A stretch of DNA of 64,000 nt, taken from Punctularia strigosozonata HHB-11173 SS5 (taxonomy: Eukaryota; Basidiomycota; Agaricomycetes; Corticiales; Punctulariaceae). How positions within the stretch are numbered: position 1 is the first letter of the stretch; every line of letters starts with the position of its first letter. Below, in pieces: positions 33,808-43,752 of this stretch. Made by a program: the position numbers and the translations under genes. The notes under the pieces are model-generated. The model was not told the origin of the DNA, searched no databases, and was given only the letters and a program-made list of their open reading frames with translations. The stretch covers positions 271,844 through 335,843 of the forward strand of contig NW_006767440.1 in the NCBI RefSeq assembly GCF_000264995.1. The letters are read 5' to 3'.

Positions 33808-35358
33808 ATGAAGTGGCAATGCGGTGGGATCTGTAGATCGATGCTTCTTCGATGCACCACCACCACAACGCCCTTACTGAACGCATCGGTGCGGGGTCTG
33901 CGTCGCGTACATAGGCGGGGACCGGAACCTCCGTCTCCTGAGCTCACGGCCTTGTTAACAAAGTTCGCGGAGCAACGTAGCAATCCGCTCACCCTATCTG
34001 CGCTGCTTTCCTTCGCCGATCCCCTAAACGAGGACTCTGTCCTAGCCTCCGCACGATATGTTCACTCCGAGATCCCAAGGAGACTGGCAAGCCGGGTGCA
34101 ATCCCTCGAACTGCTCCCCTTCATCGTGGGCACCAACCCGTATATCGAGCATATCCGGGATGCTCATCGCAGGAGCTTCGAAGTCCTCGCGAAACACCCG
34201 GATATACGAACGTTGGAGGACAACGTCAAGTATACATCCGTTTTGCAGGATCTGGTAGAACGTCATGCACAAGACATACCACTCATGGCCAAGAGGTAAG
34301 ACACGACGTCTTCTCGTGTAAGGATTGAGAATGACGTGCCTGAACAGCTTCCAAGAATGCGTGAGGTACATGCCCAGCGGGGATATAGGCGTCTTTCTCG
34401 ACGGTGCCATTCGCAATCGCATTGCCGTGCGACTCATTGCCGAGCAACATATCGCCATCTCGCATGCACTGCAGAAGGCTCAGAAGCGTATTGGCAACTC
34501 TGGTGTAATCGACATGACATGCTCCCCGAAGGGTGTTCTGCAAACTTGCCAAGCCTTCGTACAGGACCTTTGCGAGGCCACGCTTGGATCCAGCCCCTCC
34601 ATAGTCATCGATGGTCACTCCGAAGCAACATTTGCGTGAGTTCTACGCGTCGGGCGCGCGGAACATAAGTAAACATTGACGTTTTTTAGATATGCCCCTG
34701 TGCACCTCATCTACATCCTCACAGAGATACTCAAGAACTCGTTCCGCGCCACCGTCGAGCACCACTATAAACAGCATGGCAGGTCCTACGCCAAACCGCC
34801 CCCTCCCATCTTGATCACCATTGCCACCCCTCCCGTTACGAAGGATGGGACCACACCTTTCCTTTCATTACGAATACGAGACCAAGGCGGAGGTGTGGCA
34901 CCTGCGCACATGCAGAAGATCTTTTCATATGCTTTTACCACCGCCGGCGACACGGGTGTGGGTGGGAATCAAGACGAGATTGGAGGCGGACCTTATGCTG
35001 CTCAGCACGTCGGGGGCGCTGCTGCGCTTGATGACCTTGGGTCCGATGACGGGGCTCTATTCGGGGCCATTACTGAGAAAGGGCTGCAAACTGGCATGGG
35101 AACCATAGCAGGATTGGGCTATGGTTTGCCTATGAGTCGACTGTATGCCAAGTAGGCCACGATTGCATTCTCGATGGTATCTCGCTGAAGACATCCGTGA
35201 ACAGGTATTGGGGCGGGTCGCTGGATTTATTATCGTTAGACGGATGGGGTTGGTCATCTTATTCGCAAGTTGGGAATTGATCGCTGATTCAAGCCTTAGG
35301 ATCCGACACGTTCCTTCGATTGCGATGTCTCGATGCGGCCGGTGACATTGTCATCTAG
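33808..35358 (+). CDS. Mitochondrial branched-chain ketoacid dehydrogenase kinase-like protein
   Basis: Histidine-kinase-fold Ser kinase of the PDK/BCKDK family, regulating mitochondrial 2-oxoacid dehydrogenases. A basic, acid-poor presequence is present (LLNASVRGLRRVHRRG); the ATG at 33841 is as plausible as 33808. The all-helical domain has LLPFIVGTNPYIEHIRDAHR, typical of BCKDK rather than PDK. The ATP domain has N box ILTEILKNSFRAT, G1 IRDQGGG, and G2 GTIAGLGYGLPMSRLYAK. Two 3' introns (near 35152 and 35246) lead to YWGGSLDLLSLDGWGSDTFL and a stop at 35358. A loop of about 40 extra residues, Gly/Ala-rich, lies between the G1 and G2 boxes. Confidence 0.92.
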
Positions 35359-35696
35359 GTCGACGTAGGCCGTTCGCAACGGTGAAGAATCAGTTCAGTA
35401 TCTTTCGGAGATTCATCATGTAGAAATCACGAAGATATATGATGTAAGTCATAGTGATGCGGAACTATATTGCGGTGTGAGATGACATTGCGTGCAACGA
35501 CCCTTGTTTCGACGCGATGAGGCCAGCAGAGAAGAGAAGGATAAGACACTGAAGAAGAAGACTACACGCGGGGGGTATGATGATGAGGAAGAGCCTGCTC
35601 TTAGCACCTGAGCTGTATGTTAATCCTAATATCGTATGCGGCGACAGAAAACAACCGGCATGTAACCGGACAAATAGACGAAACGAGGCGAAATCA
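35359..35696. other. Convergent intergenic region
   Basis: 3' regions of the BCKDK-like gene and the DYRK kinase. AT-richer than neighbours; no coding or structural feature recognised. Confidence 0.5.
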
Positions 35697-38600
35697 TTAT
35701 TTGGCAGAAGACTGCAACATTTGATGAGACAACGGCGGACAGAGCGTCATAAAGAGACACTCACTGCGAAGCTAGACATGGTACGGCTGGAGTGGTACGA
35801 TGCAAAATTCTGCGATTGCGAGGCTCTATACGATCTCGATGAGGCGCCAAGTGTAGAGGTTTGCGGAGTGGCAGCAATCGCGCTGGAGCCTCCGCGGCTC
35901 GACCGGGCAGTGAGCGGGGTCGGTGCGCCGATCTGAGATTTCTTGGGGGTTTCCGTAGGCTTGGTGCGACTGCCCGAGCTCAGACTAGGGGAAGAAAGAA
36001 GGCTTCTGGCTGCCGACGGCGAAGGGCTGGTAAGTTTCTTTCGGCTGTTGAGGATGAAGGGGTGGCGCAGAGCTTGCTGTGGCTTCAGTCGCCGTTCGGG
36101 ATCCCATATGAGACATTTGGCAATGAAGTCGACGAAGTTCTCGTCATCGCAACGAAGAACCTGTTGGAGAGTCTTTGTACCAGGGCGACGCCGGCGACCC
36201 TTAGAGTTGATGACAGGGCGAGGGGCGCCGCTCGAGTCTGAGCAGGGTCAGAGAAACGCCAGAGAATTGCATCAAAGTCACATACCGAAGAAAAGGCGCT
36301 TCCTGCTGCTGCGGTTGATGAAGTCCTTGTCAGGCACGCCAAGGACCTCCATGATGCACGAGAGTTGCTCTTGCTCGTTCTCTCCAGGGAAGATAGGGAA
36401 GCCGGTGTATAACTCGGCCAAGATACACCCAAGACTCCACATGTCGATAGCCATGTGGTAGTTCATACCAAGAATCACCTCCGGCGAGCGGTAGAAACGA
36501 CTTTGGATGTATGTGTATACTGCGAGAGTTGATTATCAGCAATGTAATTGCGATCAAAACAGCACACGCACTCTTCTCGTGCTCGAAGCAACTGCTACCA
36601 AAGTCAATAACTTTGATGGCGCTCTTTGCTGGGTGCTTCAATAGAACATTCTGGGTGCGGCGTCAAATATATTTGGGGCGTGAGGCGAAAAGCTTGCCGT
36701 ACCTCTGGTTTCAGATCGCAGTGAACGATCCTGTGGTGCCGCATAAGGGACAGCGACATGAGCATCTGACTCGTAAACCGGCGGATCAATCCTGTCGTGA
36801 ATCCCACGAATCCATTGGCCTTGATCAGCTCGTAAAGATTGATACTGAGCAACTCCATGGCAATGCAGAGGTGGCCCCGAAAGTTAAAGTGCTCCGTCAT
36901 CTTAATGACCTGATGCTTCTCCTCCGGATCCTATGATTCAATATGAGCTCTATACCTAGCGTTATACGGACAACGATCGTAGCAAACCCACCCATTTTCT
37001 GAGGTTGTCCAAGATCTTGATCTCAACCATCGCCTGGTGATGGAACCTTTTCTTGTTTCTGATGATCTTGACCGCGACAGACTCTCCGGTGGCATGGTCT
37101 CGACAGCGTAAGACTTGCCCGAAAGAACCTTTGCCAAGAGTACCGACCACTTCGTACCGGTAAGAAAGATGATCGTGGTTGACGACGAGATAGTCTCCGC
37201 GTTCGTCGTCGTAGCCGTGGTTGTTCGTAGAGTCCTCGGTAGTGGCCGGTTTTTTCTGACTACGAGCCCCAATGAAATATACTGAGGGGTAATCCAGTAT
37301 TTCCTGTCGCTCATATTGGGACAGATACTTGACCTGACTGCTGTTGAGAACATCTGATAGGAAATTCAGGGGCAGTGTCCATATTCCGTGCGAAACGGCT
37401 TACCTTCCGGCGACACAGGCTTGACGGGTGTGGTAGGCTCCGGAAACTTCAACATGTCGTTGACTTCTTCAGGGGACGCGCCGGCGGCGAGCTTCTTCGC
37501 CTGCTGTCGTTTGATGTACTGCATCATCTCTTCGTCGCCAAGCATCTCCTCCTCATCTACCGAGCTGGGTGCAGGCGACGGCGTTGAGAGTGACTGCCTG
37601 CTCGAAGCGGCGGACGCCAGGTGTCCGGTGCTGTGCGTTGACTTCTCGAGGTCGCTGTCATGGCGGCGGGCAGCAGACAGCGAGACCTTCGGGCTAAGGA
37701 GTTTGAGCCCCTTTGAGGGCGACAGTGCAAAGGAGCGGTGCTTCGTCTCCGTGGGAGCCGCTGTTGAGAACGAAGCCACTGAGCCGGTGGAAGACTTGCG
37801 AAGGCCTGAGAAGGATATAGATTCCCTGTTAGACTTGCGCGGGACACCGCTGACGGTGGAAGAGCCCTGTGGTGCGGAGACCTGTCGGGGAACACGAGTA
37901 AGAGGCTGTGATGGCGATACTCGGACTGAAAGCCTGGTGCCAGCTGTGGGCTTCGCGGACGGGGCGGATGGCTCGTCGTTGTTAGGTTCCAAGACCCCGA
38001 ACTCATTGGTGGTCCCGCTGGGCGTGGGGGAAGGCTCGGTAGAGGCCGCCGCCATAGCACCAACATTAAGGCTCGTTCTACGGCTCGTAGCTGACGATGG
38101 GATGGTACCCTTCATCGTCGGAGACGGAATGCCGGATGTACGGCTGGAGATACGGGGTATTTTGGTCGGTGTCTCCTTCGGAAGACCAGAAGTAGAGTTG
38201 TTCAGTGCTGACGGCGGAAGCTCCCTGGGTTCCTTCTGCGGTTGCGTGTTGATGCCCACAGATGGGGATCCAGCGATGGTAGGCAGCTGATTGCGGCTGC
38301 TGCGCAACGAGGTGTCCGATTGCTTGTGCATCGAGCTGATTGTCTGAGACGTAACGCGGGAGCCGCTAGCAACCTTCGCGCTAGGTCCATTGCTAGACGA
38401 CACAGACGACTTCAGGTTAGCGACGCGCTGAGCAGTGTCCCGAGGGAGCGGCTGCACTTGCATTGGCGGGAGCGTCACCGGCTTGACCGCCTTTTTGGCA
38501 TCAGTGGCGGAAACAGTCTACGAAAGTAAGGTCAGGACTGACTGACAGAATAATAAGCATGCAGCTGTTACCTTGCCTCGCTTCCTGCCCATCAACACCG

Positions 38601-41600
38601 AGATGCGGCTTTCGCTCCTGTCCTTGTCATCCTTCTTCTTCTCCTTGTCAGACTTCTCTCGCGACTTCTCCATGCTTCGACGGTTATCCTTCTCCGGGAA
38701 GTAGTCGCTCTTATCTGAATGCAGACTCTTTCTCGAGCTGGAGCCCTTGAGCAGCGAGCCCAAGCTAAGCACAGACGACTTCTTGTGTGCCGACGCAGAG
38801 CCGGGTGTTGAAGGCGAGGAGAGCGAGTTGTCAACGAGAGGAGGAACGGCAGGCACCACGGTCAGTCGACGGGATGCCGGAGCGGTTGATGTCACCGAAG
38901 GCGAATTTGACCGTTGCGCACCAGCGGCGGGCTGGGCCTTGATTGATTGTGAGGACGATCGACGGAAGAACGGGATCGAGCTCGGTGTCAATCGTTTCGA
39001 CGTCTGCCGCCGCACAGACGATGAAGACGGGCTCAGCGGTCCCAAAGTGGTGTCCTGTACGCCGCCTTGCGTGTGGTGGCTGGCACTCGACGCGGTCTCC
39101 GTCCGGCTTGGCGCCAGCCTATCCGAGCTCTCGTTCTTCGATTGTGCGACGGGCAGCGAGACGGCGGGTGAGAGAGGACCTCTTGCACCGGAGGAACCGA
39201 TCGAGGACATGGACGCTAGCGACGCTGCCGAATCCATCGCCTGGGGCTGCGCCCAGGAGCCCCTCTTCGATGAGGCGCCGCCCGGAGACAAAGCTTCGTC
39301 CGCCGACCCAAAGCTGAACGCGCCGCCGTCCGACGTATACACCTTACCCTGCTCCGGTTGCTGCTTCTGCGCATTCGCGGCTGCCTTGGCCCTCTCCCTC
39401 TCCCTCTCCTTGGCGCTAGGGGTCTTCATTCCCAGCCCTAGCGCGTTGAAACTCCATTTTCTTGACGGAGACTTCATCACCGCTGGAGCGGAACCTACCG
39501 CGAAGTCTTGCGCAGGCTGTTGCTGTAATTGAGGCGTTGACGGCTTTTCCGGCATAGAGGTCATCATCGGCGGAACCTCCAGCAACACGGTCCTGTCCGG
39601 ATCAGCATCCTCTACTGAGGCCTGCGCCTCGGCCTGCTGCTCCTTCTCCCTCTCCCTCTCCCTCTCCCTGTCCTTCCGGATGTCTTCGGCTCCCGGCAGA
39701 CCCGGGAAGCTCATGCTGGCGGAGCTCTGCGGCGGACTCCTGAACCCGCTCAGATCCTTCGGTAGCGGTGGGACGGGAGGCACCCGCTCCCGCTCGTCCT
39801 CCACACCAACCTCTCCGCCCACACTTCCACTGCCCACACTGCCAGCGCCAACGCTCACGCTGCTCCCATATCCATGCCCGTGGGCTAGCGCAGCCGCCCG
39901 GTCCTTCAAAGACGCCACATCGGAGGAATGCACGCTCGTGTCGCTGCCGTTGCTGTTCCGCCTAACTAGCAGCTGCGCCGAATCGCGCGAGCTGCCCGTG
40001 GTGCCCGTGCCCGTCGTCGTGCCCGTGTACATCGTCGAGCTGGACGAGCCCCTCTTCGCCGCGAAGCTCGACCGCGCGCTCGCGGTGCCCGTCTTCTTCA
40101 GCGCCGACTTTTCCGGACCCGAGGACGACATTTCCTCGCCGCCCGACTCCATGTGCGGCTGCTGTTGCGAGGACACTTGCTGCTGCGCCGGAAGCTGTTC
40201 CTCGCGCGGTCGCGGCGGCATGCTCTCCCGCAGATACCCATTGCTCTTCCTCCGGTTCGCCTTACCGCCCTCCACGCCGATCCCCTCCCACTGCACGCCC
40301 GCCATCTTTCCTGGCGTCCCCGGACGACTCGAGCTGCTCGGCCTACTTCCAATAGACGTCCGCGCTCTTGCGCTCTTGCCCGATATTCCGTCCAGCTTAC
40401 GCAGCGCCTCGGCCGTAGCTTCGTCGTCGAGCGCCGACCAGCCCTCCTGCGTGCCCCGGAGCAGCGACTGACCCACGTTGGGGGAGCTATGGACGGAAGG
40501 TGGTCCAGCAATTGGGTCCTTGGAAGTAATGCTGTTGGAGTGCCGGAGGAACTGCTGGATGGACGACGTCGAGGGCGACGGCGGTAGGTGAGAAAAGTCC
40601 GAAGTCTGGCCGCGCCGGTGCGGCCGCTCGCCGTGGTTGGACGAGGACGAGCTTGCAGATCGGGCGTGCTTTGGCGGGCCGCTAGTCCTTGTGCCGCTCG
40701 AGAGGGTCAGTCCAAGGCTCTCGCGACGGCGCTCGCGAACCTTGTCTCGCGGAGAGGCCGTCGTCGTGGGCACGTTCACACTACGGTGTTTACGTAATGT
40801 GGTCTTCTCGTCGTCCTTGTCGTCGCTCCTCTCATTTTTGGGCGTGGAAAACACGGGATCGTCTTGAACGGTCGTGCCGATGTTGATAGTGGTACTGTAC
40901 CGAGCCACCCCCAAAGGGCTGCTAGACAATTCCTGTGAGGTCTTCTGTCGCAGCCTCTGCGACGTCCTGATGGAAAACGGCGATTCTCGCGATGGCTCCG
41001 TTGGCACGGCCGAACTTGACGTGCCGGTGCGTTCAGCCCTCCGCGATTGCGGGCTGAAGATATCTTCGGTGTGCGGCTTGCGAGGGTAAAGAATCTCCTC
41101 TCCACCGCTCTCGTCCGCGATAGAAGGCCGCGTGCGCAATGGCCTCGGGGGTTCAAGAGGTTCCTTCATGGAGATATGAGCGATCAAACGCTATCAATGT
41201 GATTAGAGATTACCTCGTCGGGCTTCTCCTCGGGCTCGCCGTCGATCGCCTCTATCGTCCACGGACTATCGGGGTGATCGACCTGCTCGGGCTCATTCCC
41301 GAGCTGCTGGTCCTCATCCTCCTCGCCAACGTCCTCCATCCTCTGGTGCGCCGGCTCCTCCGAATGGCTCGAGTAATGGGAGCGTGCCCAGCGCGGTGTG
41401 GCGAGCTCGCCGACGCCGACGAGACCCCTGCGATCGATGGACGCGCCGTCGCGGGCGGGAGTAATCGGCGCGCTGGGAAGGGGCGGGTCAGGCGTGACGC
41501 TCTGCGCGACGCCGAGATCGGGCATGGTCGAGATGTCCGGCATGGGTGGGAGCGGCGACTCGGCGGGCGTGTGGACGCTGAAGTAGTACGGGTCGAGGGA

Positions 41601-41922
41601 GGACGTCGCAGAGGCCGGGCGCGGGGCTTCGGGTTCGTGCTCTCGCTCCGCGGCCGGGGCGACGGAGATGTGCACGCTGGGCTGTTGCGCGCACAAGTTG
41701 GTCAGTCGGTGGCATGGTATCGCATGCTAAGCGCGGGCAGGGACAAACCTGGTCGTAGTGGCGATGCTGCTCCGTGCGGTAGTCGTGGTACTGAACGTCG
41801 TTGTCCGAGGCGGCTTTGGGGTCGATGGCGTCTATATCGAGCGCGGGTGGCCGGTCTCGTTTCCTTACACGTCCGTGGTCGAGCGCCGCCTGCCCGAGGC
41901 GGGGCGAGGGGGGCGCAGACAT
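35697..41922 (-). CDS. Very long DYRK-family protein kinase (Pom1-like)
   Basis: Dual-specificity kinase, roughly 1,900 residues, with the kinase near the C terminus. N-terminal exons begin [11 protein letters not shown] at 41922 and continue through long Ser/Pro/Arg-rich disordered sequence (41163-37370) that includes Arg-Glu runs. The DYRK signature then appears: [91 protein letters not shown], activation-loop [20 protein letters not shown], and [20 protein letters not shown]. The tyrosine-autophosphorylation YxY is intact. A Ser/Thr-rich tail follows. The last exon (35697-35711) encodes just SSAK. Pom1/Yak1-type kinases control polarity and cell size; the Pom1 assignment rests on the DH-box and is tentative. 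Confidence 0.9.
39390..39409. repeat. Hexanucleotide microsatellite (CTCCCT)n
   Basis: About three and a half CTCCCT units, encoding an Arg-Glu run on the minus strand within the DYRK N-terminal disordered region. Length-variable sites of this type are common in such regions. Confidence 0.7.
39645..39670. repeat. Second (CTCCCT)n microsatellite
   Basis: About four CTCCCT units in the same coding exon, again giving Arg-Glu repeats (REREREREK on the minus strand). The two tracts lie about 250 bp apart and encode the same dipeptide. Confidence 0.75.
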
Positions 41923-42627
41923 CGCGGCGCCACGCAGGTGACGCTAACGAGAGGAAAAGAGAGCGAGAGGAAAGAGAGGAAAACGGGAGACAATGTCGAG
42001 CGACGAGCGCTTGGCGTGTTCGTGTCGGCGGGGACGAGCACAAGGGCGGGTGTCAATGTTTGGCTGTATTTGGCAGCAGTGGCGCCGTCACGCTGGGCAG
42101 CGAGCACTGATATAACATTGAGCACTGATTCTCTGGCGGCCCCTAACTTTGTCCTGCTGCTCGTCTCCAAAGGGCACCTCTGGCCCGTGAACTCGGTCAG
42201 GCCGATCAAGTTGGTCACGTATTTACCGACGGGCGAAATGCGTGACGCCGCCGACGAGTAAGCGTCTTATCGGCCCTGCGAAAAAAATCCGCGCAATTAG
42301 GCGAGAGGGCTTATATAGCCCGACCTCTGCCGGAGTTTCGCTGAGCGCGTGCCCCTCTCTTTCACCTTCCGCCTCGGAGACCAATCCTCCAACTCAGCTC
42401 GTCCCGTTGCCCCAGCTCAGCGAGGCACGCGTCGTCCCCAAAGCACAAAGGGTTAGTTGATCGGTCCCCTTTGTTCGCTTTCGCTCACGCCGAGGATGGC
42501 GTTTCGTACAGCATCCCCAGCGCGCGTCTAGCATCCCCCTCCGGTCCGTCCGACCCCCACGTGTGCAAAAGAAGGAGCAGGCGTGCTAATTAACGCCAGC
42601 TTTCAGCCTATAACACCATCTTCTCCC
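41923..42627. promoter_or_regulatory. Divergent promoter, DYRK kinase / Zn2Cys6 factor
   Basis: 705 bp between the two starts, the longest clear divergent promoter here. A TATA box (TATATA, 42312-42317) faces the plus-strand gene, followed by a CT-rich tract at about 42340-42420. A direct repeat GAGCACTGAT occurs at about 42101 and 42119. Regulated expression of the transcription factor is plausible. Confidence 0.5.
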
Positions 42628-43752
42628 ATGACGGACGTTCGCGGCAGCCCCGATCCCGCCCCCGGTCCAGACGCCCCCGACGGCGCTCCAGCGGCCACGG
42701 ACGGCGACAACTCGAATAACAACGACGGCAGCGGCGCCAGCATGGGCACGAGTAACGGTTCCAGTGTCCCGGCCACGGGCGGCACGGGCGCTTCCTACCC
42801 CGGCATGCCCATGCACATGTACGGCTTCCCCCCGCCCATGGTCTCCACCCAGCCCCTCCGGTCGAAACGGCGCCAGGTCAAGAACGCCTGCACCAATTGT
42901 CAAAAGGCTTGCAAGAAATGTGACGACGCTCGGCCATGCCTCCGGTGCGTCAAGTACGGTATCTCCGACGACTGTGTGGACTCGCAACGCAAGGAACGGA
43001 GGAAAGGTTTGAAACGGGGCCCTTACAAGAAGAGAGATGGAAAGGGTCGGTCTTCCATCCGTGCCATGTACTCAACAACGTTAACGCCATGCACAGGGGC
43101 CTCAGCTGTTGAGCAACCCGAGGCCGCCCTTGCTCAAATGATCCCTGCCCCCATCCCTCTTCCTGCGCCGACCGGTAGCCCGCATCATCCGCACCACCCA
43201 CAGCCCGCGCCTCTGTCGTACATGACGCCCGTCGGATATCCGCCCGCCATGTTCCCTCCGATGGCACAGATGTCGCCGCCGCCACTCCTACCGCCCCCCG
43301 GATCAAGCCCTAAACCCAACGGTGGTGGAAGCCCCGAGCACCAGTCTTCGCCCGGTCATCATCAGCACGGCCAGCACCCGCACCACCAGCCACCTCCAGC
43401 AGCGGCATACTACCCGCAATTCTACATCGCGCCGCTGCCTGCGCACCCCCCTCCGGACGGCACTGACCAGGGACAAGCGCCTCACCCGGGGTACCCCCAG
43501 CAATTCTTCCCTACGTTCCTCGCGGCCCCCTACGGGCACCCGTACCCGTACATGATGCCACAGGCGCGACCCGGCGAGGGCCCGCTTCCCCTTCACGCTA
43601 TGCCGGCACCGATGGGAGGCGCCTATCCGCCGCAGCCGCCACCACCACCGGTGTATGCTACGAAGCCTTCGCCACCGGGCCCCACCGACAACAGCAGCGG
43701 CAGTGTAAGCCCTGACAGACGGGACCAGGTCAACGGGACCCGGTCGGCTTGA
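42628..43752 (+). CDS. Zn2Cys6 (GAL4-type) transcription factor with Pro-rich C terminus
   Basis: The DNA-binding domain lies at about residues 85-125: basic RSKRRQVKNA, then CTNCQKACKKCDDARPCLRC and a seventh cysteine in GISDDC. Spacing fits C-x2-C-x6-C-x5-C-x2-C-x8-C with one extra Cys inside the first loop. A basic tail RKERRKGLKRGPYKKRDGK follows. The remainder is Pro/His/Gln/Tyr-rich, activation-domain-like, with no fungal-specific middle homology region. The ATG at 42628 (MTDVRGSPDP) is chosen. A stretch 43047-43097 has GT...AG ends, is 51 nt and stays open, so it may be an optional intron. The specific regulon is unknown. This sub-family (KACKKCDDARPC with RGPYKKR) recurs across basidiomycetes. 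Confidence 0.88.
   Translation: MTDVRGSPDPAPGPDAPDGAPAATDGDNSNNNDGSGASMGTSNGSSVPATGGTGASYPGMPMHMYGFPPPMVSTQPLRSKRRQVKNACTNCQKACKKCDDARPCLRCVKYGISDDCVDSQRKERRKGLKRGPYKKRDGKGRSSIRAMYSTTLTPCTGASAVEQPEAALAQMIPAPIPLPAPTGSPHHPHHPQPAPLSYMTPVGYPPAMFPPMAQMSPPPLLPPPGSSPKPNGGGSPEHQSSPGHHQHGQHPHHQPPPAAAYYPQFYIAPLPAHPPPDGTDQGQAPHPGYPQQFFPTFLAAPYGHPYPYMMPQARPGEGPLPLHAMPAPMGGAYPPQPPPPPVYATKPSPPGPTDNSSGSVSPDRRDQVNGTRSA

Noticed and set aside
36085-36432. Minus-strand frame with Ser/Arg-rich protein at the DYRK kinase end
   Set aside because: Wrong frame; the correct frame gives the kinase C-lobe ([20 protein letters not shown]).
38747-40471. Long plus-strand open frames opposite the DYRK gene
   Set aside because: They are antisense shadows of a GC-rich Ser/Pro-rich coding exon; composition is mirror-like and no family matches.
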